Source: Nitzschia sp. DOCU1 (lineage: Eukaryota > Bacillariophyta > Bacillariophyceae > Bacillariales > Bacillariaceae). Taken from it: a stretch of 64,000 nt of DNA. This document shows, piece after piece, positions 1 through 9,973 of this stretch. Positions within the stretch are counted from its first letter, which is position 1. Each line of letters starts with the position of its first letter. The stretch is taken from assembly GCA_951394045.1 (NCBI GenBank), contig OX595986.1:1054001-1118000 (forward strand), read 5' to 3'. Position numbers and translations under genes: made by a program. The notes beneath the pieces are model-generated. The model saw only the letters and a list, made by a program, of their open reading frames with translations. It was not told the origin of the DNA and ran no database searches.

Positions 1-392
1 GTCACGTGAAAATGACGAGCGGCAAAAGAGCGAAAATGGCAGATGTCGTCGTTTTTGGAAGTCTCGAGAAATCGGTGCGGTCGACGAGATTTTCCTTTCC
101 GCCGCGATAAGTAGAAGAATCGCCCAAGTAGAAACCACGAGCATTTTGTACTGAGAGAACCAGGACAGGCCAGCAGGCCGCTGGCCAGCAACGGTCATTG
201 CCACGTGGCGCCATCTTATGGCTCCCCATAGGTTGGTAACCCAAAGCTACGACCATTTCGATCAAACTCGTTTGGTCGAGTCAGTCAATTCGTGCAGGCG
301 TCGTCGTAGTGGTCTGTTCAGGGTATCAGGCAGCTACAGAACTATATCACAAATCATAGTAGAAACTCTATGGCTAATCTGCTACCAAGCAA
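1..392. other. Left-edge non-coding stretch
   Basis: No convincing gene was found. The short open frames on both strands lack recognisable domains or composition bias. The stretch lies downstream of the lysine-rich gene on the minus strand and probably includes its 3' UTR. A CACGTG hexamer sits at positions 3-8, with no context to assign a function. Confidence 0.4.
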
Positions 393-1412
393 TTACCGCT
401 TGCTTTTACTACTTGTAGCAAAGTTGGCGGCAGGGCAACCCTTGCCTCCTCGCCGGTTGAAACGAGATTTCGGCGTCGCCAACAAATTCATTTTACGAGA
501 TCGTTTCCAGGAAGTATCCGGGCGGACGGGAGCATTCCGCTTTCGCTTGCCAGGTGCATCACAACCATCATCCAGTTGACTACGGGAATACAGCAGAGCT
601 TCCTTGGACAAGGCGGCGTCAGTTGGAACAGCGGCAATGGCGTCGTCATCAAAGAGTGCCGTCGATTCCTGATCCGGAAGAACCACCACTTGAATGTCAT
701 GGCCTACTTTTTTCGGTGCTGCCTTGCCACTCTTGGCTTGGTCGTGTTCATCAAAGACAAATGTAGTGTGCTTGCCCTTTTTCTTCTTCTTTTTTGTTTC
801 CGCCTTCTTTCGGTTTTCTTCTGCCTTGACAGTCTCGAGTTTGGCGAAAAAGTCATCATCGAGATCATCATCATCATCATCATCTTTTTCGTCCTTTGCC
901 TCTTTCACGCGTTCCTTTCTCTTTCGTTTCGTTTTCGTCTTGACGGCTCCCTTTTCTTCCGCCTCGATCTGATGCAAAATTTCCTCGCGGGCTTTGGAGC
1001 CCTTGACTTCTTCTACAGCATCATCATTCTCGTCTTCCTTTTCCTCGGCATTATCGTTTCCCATAGTCTCTGGTTCGTCGTCCTCTTCTACTTCTAGTGC
1101 ATGAATGTCTTTGGTGGGTTGCTCCAATTTCTTTTGTTGGGTGTCTCCTTGTTCTTCGTCATCGTCATCAAAGACAATTTTCTTGTTCTTCTTGGCAGAC
1201 GATTGGTCGTCAATGGAAATCGACAAGCCGACCCCTGTATTCTTGGATTTGAGCCCCTCAGATTGTTTCTTTTTGCGGCTACTTCGTTTAGAAGGAGTAG
1301 GCGACAAGGTTTCTTCTTTGGCGCTACTCGGTGTGGATTCTTTGGTATTGGGGGTATCGACCGCTTCGACTGCTGGTTCCGTCGACTTTCGGGACCTGCG
1401 TGTTGACACCAT
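393..1412 (-). CDS. Lysine- and acid-rich nuclear/nucleolar-type protein, unknown function
   Basis: This single-exon protein has about 339 residues, starting at the ATG at 1412 (MVSTRRSRKS). The longer frame to 1466 would need a TTG start, so it was not used. Composition is strongly biased: alternating KKKRK-type basic clusters, runs of Asp and Glu including a seven-Asp run encoded by a CATCAT repeat on the plus strand, and Ser/Thr-rich stretches at the N-terminus. This is typical of nucleolar or chromatin-associated disordered proteins. A short ordered-looking part near the C-terminus (GHDIQVVVLP) is followed by a basic tail (KRKRNAPVRP, RKMNLLATPK). The general plan recalls U3 snoRNP accessory proteins of the UTP16/BUD21 type, but no diagnostic motif was verified and no function is claimed. 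It is divergent with the NUDT14-like gene, sharing a 388-bp intergenic region. Confidence 0.7.
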   Translation of the reverse strand: MVSTRRSRKSTEPAVEAVDTPNTKESTPSSAKEETLSPTPSKRSSRKKKQSEGLKSKNTGVGLSISIDDQSSAKKNKKIVFDDDDEEQGDTQQKKLEQPTKDIHALEVEEDDEPETMGNDNAEEKEDENDDAVEEVKGSKAREEILHQIEAEEKGAVKTKTKRKRKERVKEAKDEKDDDDDDDLDDDFFAKLETVKAEENRKKAETKKKKKKGKHTTFVFDEHDQAKSGKAAPKKVGHDIQVVVLPDQESTALFDDDAIAAVPTDAALSKEALLYSRSQLDDGCDAPGKRKRNAPVRPDTSWKRSRKMNLLATPKSRFNRRGGKGCPAANFATSSKSKR

Positions 1413-1800
1413 GCTAGTAGCTTGACTTGTTTTGGACGTGGGTGCGAAAGAGTGGAGAAGATGCAACTGAGAATACTTTCAATATTGAAAAGAGCAAAGA
1501 GTGTGGAGCATGACAGGAATCTCAAGTCCCAACTTTTTTCTCGCGGCAAAAAAATGGTGGCTCTCCTGCCAACCGGGGCGACGGAAGGACAGAATGGGTC
1601 AGTCCGAGTAGTCAAAGATCTCTGGGCTCGATGACGTCATCGAGCATCACCCCGTTTCTTACGACACATCACTACCTTGGATTTTGTTTCGTCTTATTGA
1701 CATCGCGCGTCGACACAATGATGACCGGGAGAGAGGGCAAAGTCGTTCTTCTCGCCATTACATGCAACTATAGCGAGTCCAGAATTGGTCGAATAGAGGG
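1413..1800. other. Divergent promoter region
   Basis: This is the intergenic stretch between two outward-facing genes. It holds the 18-bp palindrome with a TGACGTCA core listed separately. No open frame here has coding character. Confidence 0.5.
1627..1644. promoter_or_regulatory. 18-bp perfect palindrome with CRE core TGACGTCA
   Basis: The sequence CTCGATGACGTCATCGAG equals its own reverse complement. Its core TGACGTCA is the classical bZIP/CREB site. TGACGT-type elements have been described as CO2/cAMP-responsive in the diatom Phaeodactylum. It lies 215 bp upstream of the minus-strand start codon and 157 bp upstream of the plus-strand start codon, so it could serve both genes. Regulatory function is inferred. 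Confidence 0.5.
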
Positions 1801-2596
1801 ATGATGGGGTACCTGTATCTGTGCTTTCTTCTCTATGGTCTTGTGGCGTCTGTCTCGCCAACGCTTGCAAGTGCTGGCCGGCCATCATTTCTTTCGAAAC
1901 TGTTTCGGCGTGAGACGTACGGAGGCATGCCAAAGAAACGTGATGGATTTGAGATTATGGACGAGAAGCTAGTTTACAGTGGCTGGCGCACCATTATCCA
2001 ACGCCAAATAAAGATGCGAAACGGAAAGATTGTCGAGTTCGATGTACGTACTACTTCTCATGAAGTGTGTCCCCATGACAGTTGTCAATAGGTGGTTTGG
2101 CTAATGATTGTTGCTCATTTTCAAAAAGTTGGTGGGTACCAAGGGGGGTGGAGGAGCTGTTTTGATCTTTGCATGGGATACCAAGACCAAGACTGCGACA
2201 TTGTTGAGAGAGTACATGCCTGGGAGCCATAGAATTTTGTGGGGAATGGCAGCGGGGATGGTGGAGGACAAGCATGGTCACGACGCCGCAAAAGCGGCAC
2301 GAGACGAGTTGGAGGAAGAAGCCCATCTAACGGGTGGGATATGGATTCCCTTATCAAAGCACCCGGCAGTCGTGGACAAGTACGGTTTGACGACTGTTGA
2401 GGCCTACCTCGTAATAGATCCCGAACCAGCTGAAAATCCAAAGCCTCTAGACGACGAGGAAGATATCGAAGTTGTGAGAGGAGTCACAGTGCCCGACATT
2501 ATGAGGTGGATAGCTGCGGGCGAAATGAACATGGTGTCTGCCTGGGGGTGCATGCTGGCTATTGAGAAGTTACGAGAACTTGAGGAGTATCCGTAG
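1801..2596 (+). CDS. Nudix hydrolase, NUDT14-like ADP-sugar/ADP-ribose diphosphatase
   Basis: There are two exons, 1801-2043 and 2129-2596. The 85-nt intron runs GTACGT...AAAAAG in phase 0, and the product has about 236 residues. This family hydrolyses ADP-sugars such as ADP-ribose or ADP-glucose to AMP plus sugar phosphate. Exon 2 begins LVGTKGGGGAVLIF and carries WGMAAGMVED followed by the Nudix-like helix AARDELEEEAHL, then YLVIDPEP and GEMNMVSAWG, all characteristic of plant and algal NUDT14. The Nudix box departs from the canonical pattern (RD-EL instead of REL, and a short insertion before the helix). That is usual for this subfamily, and the metal-binding glutamates (ELEEE) remain. The N-terminus has a hydrophobic segment (LYLCFLLYGLVASVSPTLASA) resembling a secretory or bipartite plastid leader. 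The precise substrate cannot be told from the sequence. Confidence 0.88.
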
Positions 2597-2667
2597 CTAT
2601 CTGGACTTTATCTTGGGAGCTCCGAAAGCAACAACCCACTCCATGCGACAATTTCCAGCGGGTGCTC

Positions 2668-4535
2668 TCATTTTGCCACGTCCGGCTCAAGTTGTTCCAA
2701 GACATCCAGCATAATCTCATTTAATCGCTCTGGGTGAGCATTCATGTTGCTCTGTTGCATTGCCTTTCCGACAAGGAACTTGGTGATCTTTCGAGCGAAC
2801 TTGCCGCCTAACCGATATCGCTCCATTTCTTCAGGACTCTCCTTGATGACTGCGCGGCATAGGCTCGAGAGTTCTTCTGGATCTGTAATCAACCGGAAGC
2901 CGTGATCATTGGCGACAACCCGGGGGTCCTTCCCTTGCTCTGCCGTGTAAAGGATTTTTAATAATTGTTTGGCCATTGTATTGGATATCGTTCCTTCGAC
3001 TAAAAGTGCTACCACAGCTCCAAGCTGCTTGCCATTGACAGCCGAGTACTTGACGGAAGCTTCGCCACCGTCGTCTTCCAATAGTGCCTTCGCGGTCTCG
3101 TGTTCTCGAACCAATGCAAAAATTTCATTGCACAGGAGATTGGCAACGCTCTCGGCTAGCACATTTGCTGTAAATTTAGCGCCACTCTGATCGATTGCCT
3201 CGGCAATAGCTTCGTCGAACATTTGAATCGCAGGTGGGTCACTAGTCAGAACTTTCGCCATGTATGAAGTCAAACTATAGTCCCTCTGAAGTCTTTCCTG
3301 TGCATCATTAGGAAGCTCAGGCAGTGTTGTTGCAAGAAAATCTGCTAAATCCAGCCCACCAAACACCTGAAGAATAGTGTGGAGAAGTATGAATGTGAGC
3401 GATGCCTCTCGTAATTTTGACGGGAACAACATTTGAGACGCACCTCAGCATCCAGGACCAGTGGCGGTAGATCCGGCTCTGGCATAAAGCGATAGTCCTT
3501 GGCACCTTCTTTTGTCCGAATAACAACGGTCCTTCCAGACTTGACGTCGAACGTCCGTGTCTCCTGGCTCGTGGGCCGATCATGCATCAAGGCCTCCACC
3601 TGCCGGATAGCTTCGTACTCGGCAGCTTGCTGCACTTGCCGTAAGGAATTCAAATTCTTTACTTCCACACGATTCCCGGTGCGCTTCAAAATATCCGTCT
3701 CAGTACCATCGCTGTCCTCCAGTAAGGGCGCAACCGAAACATTCAAGTCGCATCGCAATGATCCGTCCTCCATCTTGCCGTCACACGTTCCAATGTGCCG
3801 AAGCAAGTTTCGCAAGGTTTCTACCGCTGTGGCGGCCTGTATGGATGACCTCAAATCGGGATAAAAGACAATTTCGATCAAGGCGCAACCTGCACGGTTG
3901 AAGTCCACCAAGGAATCGACAACGCCGTCGGAACGGGGCATCATGGTGGTCTTTCCAGTATCTTGCTCCAATTGTATTCGTTCGATTCGAGCCGAGAAAG
4001 AATCGTCACCTGGTGATTTATTCTTTTTTCTTTTCTTAGAACCTTGTGAGCCTTGGCAAACTAGAACTCCATCCCTTGCCAAGGGCCACCGTTGTTGTGT
4101 TACTTGATAGCCCAGGGGTAAGTCAGCATAGAAGTAGTGCTTTCGCTCAAATCTTGATACATGTGGAATGTGGCATTTAGTAGCTGCTGCAGACAAAACC
4201 GCAGCTTGTACGGCCTCTTGAGAGAGTACGGGAAGAAATCCGGGCACGCCGACATCAAATGGGTACACGTGTGTGTTGGGCTTGGCGAAGGTCGAGGTTG
4301 GCCGAGGACAGCCGGAAAAGAGTTTTGTAGCAATATTGAGCTGAGCATGGATTTCCAGCCCTATCACCGTCTGAAATCGAGGTGAATCCTTGGCTTTGGA
4401 AGATACAATCCCAGTGGTGGAATCGACCATCCAAGTTGCAAAAGAGCGATCGTACATGGTCCTTTCAACGAGCGATAGTTGCCGTTTCAAACTGCCGTGA
4501 CGGCGGCAGACGCCAGTGCCAACAATAGATATCAT
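2668..4535 (-). CDS. gatB: Aspartyl/glutamyl-tRNA amidotransferase subunit B (organellar GatB)
   Basis: There are two exons, 4535-3444 and 3366-2668, with a 77-nt phase-0 intron, and about 596 residues. GatB is the kinase/tRNA-binding subunit of the GatCAB complex, which converts Glu-tRNA(Gln) to Gln-tRNA(Gln) in organelles. The catalytic domain begins with VIGLEIHAQLN and includes KHYFYADLPLGYQ, DFNRAGCALIEIV, MEDGSLRCDLNVSV and YRFMPEPDLPPL. These are GatB hallmarks. The splice joins LDAE to VFGGLDLADF ahead of LPELPNDAQERL, as expected for the family. The C-terminal half is the helical YqeY-like tail (KQLGAVVALLVEG, VANDHGFRLI). A 20-30 residue basic insertion (SKKRKKNKSPGD) interrupts the catalytic domain. 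The N-terminus (VCRRHGSLKRQLSLVERTM) looks like an organelle targeting peptide. Identity is secure; mitochondrial versus dual targeting is inferred. Confidence 0.95.
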
Positions 4536-5155
4536 AGTACTTTGTCACGGTTTCTCTCACGACAACAACGGCGTCAACGCTGAACTATTGAGTAAAAGTG
4601 AAATGCAATGGCGAAGTGGGGTGCTCTCCGTCGTTGTCAAAGTACGAGAATGCGTTGCAGGAGAGTGAGGAGTCCATCGTCTTGGGGATAAAATGATCGA
4701 GATGTCGGGAATCCCAAGCGTCGTCGCGAAAAGATCACTAAGTCGAATGAATCAATCGACAATCGACTGTCTGTCTGCCGGCCGGCCGCATGCTGTCAAT
4801 TTGGGTCCGACTTTCTGAAAAGGGTGTGGGGGCCTTCACGAATATTTTAGGGAAATCTCCAAGAAGATCTCGCATTGCCACGCGTACGTCGTCACACACA
4901 AGCCGTCGGGCGGGAAAGAGGGTTCGCAAGCACACCAATAAAAGAGAGGCATCTGTCATCAAGCATCAGCCACACCCATCATCTCACAAAAGGAAGTGGT
5001 GGCATCAAAGCATCGGCTTCCAAATAAGAACGACAAGTGCAATCAGCCGCATACTTTGTTTCAGATAACGGATTTCTTCGAAGACACTCGCAGAGCAGAC
5101 TATCGATTTCCCATTGGCATTGGATTGATACACGACCAACAAGATACAGCAAGAA
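4536..5155. other. Divergent intergenic region
   Basis: This is 620 bp between the start codons of gatB (-) and the acylphosphatase (+). It presumably contains both promoters and 5' UTRs. No conserved element or coding frame was identified. Confidence 0.5.
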
Positions 5156-5764
5156 ATGAACCGAGTATTCCAGCTATTCGTCTTGGTCGTCATGGCCGCT
5201 GCCAGTCAAGGCTTTGTCCCGATTCATCGGGCGTCCTCGCGGGTGGGATCATTGTATGCCGAAACGACCACAAAAGCAGGCAGCGTGGGGCTGGAAGATG
5301 CGGACGAGGTAGTGGCGCGACGAATCATTGTCAAGGGTGACGTGCAGGGCGGATACTACCGTTCCTGTGTATTGAATGAGGTAGGTTGAAAGATGAAGAT
5401 GTGGAAGGTTACAAAGAGAAGACAATCGAACTCATCAACCCCCGAAATGAATATGTGTAGGCTGGAAGATTCCGAAGGTTAATCGGAACCATGTCACCTC
5501 CTGATGATTCCGACACGGCAGAGATTTATGTTGAGGTAAGGCGGATTAGTCATGGCGACTTGCGGTTTCTAGATTTGGAATCTGACGTGAACGCAAAATA
5601 AAACCTTATCACCTGTCTTGCAGGGAAAGAAAAAGATGGTGGATGGATTTGTACGATGGTGCAAAAAGGCAAATGTAGGACTGAGTCAAGTGGTTAGGGT
5701 GGAAGAAGTTAAGGAAGAGGAACCGACAGGGCTTTATGATGGTTTTTATGTCAAGACGAAGTAG
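5156..5764 (+). CDS. Acylphosphatase-like protein with plastid-type leader
   Basis: There are three exons, 5156-5380, 5461-5535 and 5624-5764. The introns are 80 and 88 nt, both phase 0, and the product has 146 residues. Acylphosphatases hydrolyse carboxyl-phosphate bonds in about 90 residues. The domain starts at RRIIVKGDVQGGYYRS, matching the phosphate-binding loop with its catalytic arginine, and ends with the usual Tyr-rich strand (GLYDGFYVKTK). In canonical enzymes a catalytic asparagine follows in the G-x-V-x-N strand. Here the equivalent stretch reads GRFRRLIGTMS and has no Asn. The partner motif G(K/T)xxxVxxFxxW is present as GKKKMVDGFVRW. The N-terminus is a hydrophobic signal (FQLFVLVVMAAASQGFVP) with an A-S-x-G-F context like the diatom plastid cleavage motif. 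The fold call is good; catalytic activity is doubtful. Confidence 0.82.
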
Positions 5765-5929
5765 ATTGCAGATTCTGAGAGTAGCAATGGAGAGTTCCTT
5801 GGAGATCATCGCTACAGATTGTGCATCCGAGTGCTATATTCGTGCCGTTCTCCCTGTCGCTTAGTGCATCCAAACCAACAAAGCGAGAAGGTCATTCATA
5901 CTAAAAGGTGTAATGCTATAGGCTATTGA

Positions 5930-7216
5930 TTAGAGCACGTATCCTGAGGTCAAGTTCACAGCAATCTGCGTAGAGGTTGCGAGAAGAACATTTTTCTTAT
6001 CGTATGTGAATACTACCATTTCATGCCGGGCCTGGATTGTTTTCCCCATGTGAGTCATGCGAAGCGCGCCATTCAGAGATGGAACTTGAATCACACCACC
6101 GTCTACGACTGGCAACGTCTGCTCCCAAGAATTCAAAAAGTCGAAAGTACCTCTTGTTTCAAATTGGTCAGTGCAGGTACATCGGATTCGTTGTGTTAAC
6201 TTCCAAACCGTCTTGGAGGCCTTGTTGCGCCATTTTCCAGTTGAATCATCCAAAACGATTTGCAGTTTTTGTCCAGGAAAAAGGTTCAATTGTGTCTTTT
6301 TAAGCGATTCATCATCGAGTTGGAAACTGAAGGAGTCTCGGTACGCATAAGTATAGAGCCCGCACAAAGCAGTCTCAGGGATAGTGACGGGTGGCCCAAT
6401 CACAAAGGAAAGGCCAGAGGGGCATTCCACTGGCTTTTTTGGAATTGTCAGTGGTACTGCAACCGATTGTAAGCAATGATGAGATGCAAGGCTGCTGTCG
6501 CCATGCTCGGAGTGCTGCTGCTGCTTGGGAATTTGAACCAGCGCCTTGATTTGGTAGGACACGGAACATTCGCCGCCAGGGTCCTTATGCCTTGGGAATT
6601 TACGATCCGACCAAGCTGGCATAGAATGTGCATTTCCCAAAGGTAATTGAATTGAGAATCGAAGTGAATCGCCCTCGGCGACTAGATTGCCTTCCGCGTG
6701 GTTTAACTCGTACACCTTGTGAAGAAATTTGTGCGTTGCCCGGACGGCACCATCAAACCCGGTATTTGTTGGGAAGGCGTGTCCTCTCTCGTACTCGACG
6801 AGTGTGTTTTCGAATCCCTCCAGTACCAGCTGGAGCCGCAATTTCGATCCATTAATCCCACTGCTCGGGTTGTTGTTGTGGGTCAAGTGATCCCCATTGT
6901 GGTGTTCCAAAAGTATGGCGCGAGGGGCAATTCCTTCCTCTCTAGTAAATTGCTGGATTCGAATGGTTCCAGTTATTATCGATCCTTCTTCCAAAGAGGA
7001 TGCAGAGTGTGGTGAGTGGTGGTCGGGGCATTGATCCACCGAAAACAGGACTACGACAATGGGCCGATTCGCCTCGGCTTGGAGAAGCTTTTGTAACGGC
7101 TCGACTAGCAGCTGACAAAGTAGATCAGTGCTTTCCCCACCACCAGCATTGCACCATGGTCCCACCGAAGGAGCCTCTTGGATACTGAGTTCTGCTTGAT
7201 TTGGCATTTCTCCCAT
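5930..7216 (-). CDS. Arrestin-fold candidate, uncharacterised
   Basis: This single-exon protein has about 428 residues from the ATG at 7216 (MGEMPNQAEL). The longer frame to 7255 would need TTG. It looks like two beta-rich halves. Features reminiscent of arrestin-domain proteins are an N-terminal strand pair near SLEEGSIITGTIRI, a central LRFSIQLPLGN segment followed by CSVSYQIKALVQIP (arrestin-like proteins typically have a SFxLP...Y.IKY.V sequence here), and a second domain starting around VPLTIPKKPVECP with LNLFPGQKLQIVLDD. If correct, it would be a cytosolic adaptor for membrane-protein trafficking. There is no TM segment or signal peptide. The assignment is by pattern resemblance only; an unrelated beta-sandwich protein is possible. 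Confidence 0.45.
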   Translation of the reverse strand: MGEMPNQAELSIQEAPSVGPWCNAGGGESTDLLCQLLVEPLQKLLQAEANRPIVVVLFSVDQCPDHHSPHSASSLEEGSIITGTIRIQQFTREEGIAPRAILLEHHNGDHLTHNNNPSSGINGSKLRLQLVLEGFENTLVEYERGHAFPTNTGFDGAVRATHKFLHKVYELNHAEGNLVAEGDSLRFSIQLPLGNAHSMPAWSDRKFPRHKDPGGECSVSYQIKALVQIPKQQQHSEHGDSSLASHHCLQSVAVPLTIPKKPVECPSGLSFVIGPPVTIPETALCGLYTYAYRDSFSFQLDDESLKKTQLNLFPGQKLQIVLDDSTGKWRNKASKTVWKLTQRIRCTCTDQFETRGTFDFLNSWEQTLPVVDGGVIQVPSLNGALRMTHMGKTIQARHEMVVFTYDKKNVLLATSTQIAVNLTSGYVL

Positions 7217-7828
7217 GATCGGGTTTTCGCGGTGAATTCTGTTTAGCGACGACAATAAGCGTACCTACGACCTTTGCTTTAGTCGCGGATGTTCCTTCTT
7301 CTCTCAGGCAACCGCTGAGCGGTGTTCCTTTTAGTGCATGGCAGCAGTCGCCAACAGCAGGGCGAAACAAAAAGACCTCTTTTCATACAACGCAACACCA
7401 GTAAACTACTCCAACACAATTGACAATGGGGAACAATGCCATTGTGATGTGTTTGTCGATCATCACGATAAAAGGCAGGTTCAATCGCTGTGTCGTGCGA
7501 TCATCGCAGACCTCGAATCCGGCCGGCCGGCGTAGGCGGGCGCGCATTTCCCCACAAAAAATGAATAAAGATTTGCGCGGTGGCGGGCGGGCGCTTTGCC
7601 CCCTCTCTCTCGTCACGTGCCGTTTGGCCCACTTTTGTTCCTCTCAAAAGTAATAGTGGATACTGATTATAATACTTTGGAATACCCTTTTGTCACTCTT
7701 TGCAATTTAGCTACTCTCTACTAGTAGATTGAATCTAACCGAAAGAAGTCAATCGCTATTCCAGTTTGTGAAAAGCATTGTAGGGCAGAGGTGCGGACGA
7801 GAATCAAGGTTTCCGGTGCGCCATTATC
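7217..7828. other. Upstream region of first GT8 gene, containing left edge of segmental duplication
   Basis: No gene is seen. From 7478 onward the sequence is nearly identical to 17583 onward, so the GT8 gene and about 350 bp of its upstream DNA were duplicated together. The shared upstream part contains a GGCCGGCCGG stretch and a CACGTG hexamer. Confidence 0.6.
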
Positions 7829-9383
7829 ATGACGCTCCAGTTTCAGTCCCCAAAGCGGATTGTCGTCCAGAAACGTAAAGAGCTATTCCGAAAACTGCAC
7901 TGGGTGCTTACCTTGACGACACTTCTGGTTTGTATTCCATCCTACATTCAAATGAGAAATCTCGGAGCTCTCATGACTAATGGCGACAGATCTGAGACCA
8001 TCCTTCTCGATCTGTCGCACACCGTGCCAACCGCCTGGGACATTCCCAAACGAAATAATACAGCCCAAGTCTCGTCGTCGGCCAGCAGCATCCCGTTGAA
8101 TATTCCATCGTCTCAACATCAAGGATCGTTGTCGCCGGCTTCTAATGGGAGGACAGTGACTCGAAAATGGGCATACGCCTTTCTCTTGGGAGGCTGCAAC
8201 GCGGCAGAACCCGAATATCGGGGTTTCCTGTACAATGTCATGATGGTCGCCCGACGACTGCGAAAGATGGGTAGTCAGGCCGACATGGTGCTTTTGATTC
8301 AAATGTCCTATAGGTCCATTGATAAGACGCTACCAGCACAAGAAGAGAAAATGCTCCATGATCTGGACATCAAGTTCAGCTATATTCCTGCATTTGTATC
8401 GGCGACACACGAAACGTTTTATGCTCTCATGATGGAGAAGTTTCGCATATTAGAGTTGGCGGGTCAGTATTCACGTGTCATGTTTTTGGATTCGGATCAG
8501 TGGCCGCTGTGTAGTTTGGACTATCTGTTTGAAATGTCAGAGCCACCGGCAGGGCAGACTCCGCTGCTAAAGGAGAATATGTTGCTAGCCTGGAAGTGGG
8601 AACCCTGCAATGGTGGATTCTTCATGTTTGCACCAAAGCAAGGCGACTATGAACTAATCTCGTCCATTATTCGTCGGCGGGAGGAAGAAGCACTCGCCAT
8701 GAAGTATCCCTATTGGAATGTTACCACTGGCTGGGGGCATACGTTTAGCGAAATGGACAAGTGGAAGTGCCCCAAGGATCCCGTCGCAGCAAATGTGGGC
8801 CTGGAATGGGGATGGCATGGAGCCTTTACGGACCAGGGTCTGATCTACTATTGGGCGAAATATGTGAAGCAGTCCGTGTCGATATTTATTGTCGATGAAG
8901 TAGAGCATTGGGGGGGTTGTGGTGGCAGTGCTTGCATGGAAAGCAAAGGACCGTCAAAGTTGGAAAAATTCTCCTGTCGAAAGGAAAATTTACAGGTGCA
9001 CTTGCCCTCGAATGAACCATATACGAGTATTTTCCACATGAGTGGTAAGTCAGCGTTGATATGAACTTTCCAGTTGAGATGGTTTGCTCAAAAGTTCTGA
9101 CTCGGCTCGTTGATGTCCAGGGAAAACAAAGCCATGGGTACAGCGGACAGATGAATACTCGCCAATCAAGACTCCGTGGTTCCAAGAATTGCGCCAGATG
9201 GAAATGGACCTGCTGAATCACGACGACTTGACTGCCCAAATCGCGAAATTGATAGAACGCAAAAAGCCGCCTACTGTCGGCTCATATCCGGTCTACTCGC
9301 AAATGTATGAGCACCTTCAAGACAAGAAGCGACGCAACTGGAATCCATATCAAACTAAAGAGGAGTACGGAGATGTATTTTAA
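7829..9383 (+). CDS. GT8 (glycogenin-like) glycosyltransferase, type II membrane protein, copy 1
   Basis: There are two exons, 7829-9044 and 9121-9383, with a 76-nt phase-1 intron and about 492 residues. A basic N-terminus is followed by one membrane segment (WVLTLTTLLVCIPSYI, residues about 27-42) and a Ser/Thr-rich stem, as in Golgi glycosyltransferases. The catalytic domain starts at KWAYAFLLGGCN. It carries the metal-binding DxD as FLDSDQWP (D221, D223) and NGGFFMFAPKQGDY. The C-terminal HxxGxxKPW motif that binds the nucleotide sugar in GT8 enzymes is built across the intron: HMSG from exon 1 joins KTKPW from exon 2. Donor and acceptor sugars cannot be predicted. It is the first of five paralogues and near-identical to the copy at 17935. 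Confidence 0.88.
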
Positions 9384-9601
9384 AAATGCCGGATCTACAG
9401 TGCTTGCTTTGGTTGCTGAAGCCACTTAAGCTACTACTCACCACAACAGGGAATTTGAGTGGCGCAACTGGGAATCACCAGAGACGCTATTATTGAAAAG
9501 CAGTCTCACAGTGACAGAAAAGGGGTGACTTGTTGAGGTTGATCTTACTTGTAGTTCCCCGATTTGTAGTGGTACAGGCCGCCCGAATAAGGTTGGTTTT
9601 G
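9384..9601. other. Spacer between convergent GT8 gene and remnant
   Basis: Non-coding and homologous to 19490-19680 with several small indels. It is part of the duplicated block. Confidence 0.6.
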
Positions 9602-9973
9602 CTATAACTTGGTTTCCACGTCTAGCGTCTCGTACGGATTCCAGTTACGTTCCACTTTGTCCTTGATGCGATTATACATTTGGTTGTAAACTGGAAAAGA
9701 TCCAACCGAAGGTTTCTTCTTGCGCTCTTTCAGTAGATGCATTTCGTCTCACTCAGAATCGTCCTGTTTTGCAAAACTTCTCTCTCGATGAGGGCCGATT
9801 GTTCAAACCAAACCCGTGTCATCTTTTTGTTGTTCTTACGAGATGCCACCCAGGGCTTTAAGCGATCTACAAGAGCAAAGAAACACGACATGAACGGCGA
9901 ATGAGCGTCCAGGTGCCAAATTATAGGCCTTTTCTGTCTTGTTTGCCAACATACCAGTCATGTGAAAAATGGA
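9602..9973 (-). pseudogene. Truncated GT8 remnant (3' end only)
   Basis: This matches the last exon, the intron and the final few codons of exon 1 of the intact minus-strand gene at 19681-21225. The last exon carries small differences that break the frame, including two extra bases in TTCGTCTCACTCAG against TTCGTCACTCAG. Homology stops abruptly at 9973, inside what would be exon 1 (GTGAAAAATGGA). The whole catalytic domain is missing, so this is a dead fragment left by the segmental duplication. Confidence 0.88.

Larger units (their letters stand above)
7478..9973. repeat. Segmental direct duplication, left copy
   Basis: This copy matches 17583-20049 in the same orientation, from GGTTCAATCGCTGTG to GTGAAAAATGGA. 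It spans the promoter region and both exons of a GT8 gene, the intergenic spacer, and the 3' end of a second, convergent GT8 gene. By eye the first 1.2 kb is almost identical, and most differences fall after about 8690. The right copy continues into an intact convergent gene; the left copy breaks off at 9973 where unrelated DNA begins. Confidence 0.85.

Noticed and set aside
576..1097. Long hydrophobic frame on the plus strand opposite the lysine-rich gene
   Set aside because: Its Phe/Leu-rich composition is simply the complement of Lys/Glu codons of the real gene; it has no domain and no splice support.
2240..2340. Degenerate Nudix box as evidence of an inactive enzyme
   Set aside because: The same departure from the canonical box is characteristic of the NUDT14 subfamily, so it is not a lesion.
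4790..5340. Open frames in the gatB-acylphosphatase intergenic region
   Set aside because: Basic, low-information translations without family motifs; one runs into the acylphosphatase exon in the wrong frame.
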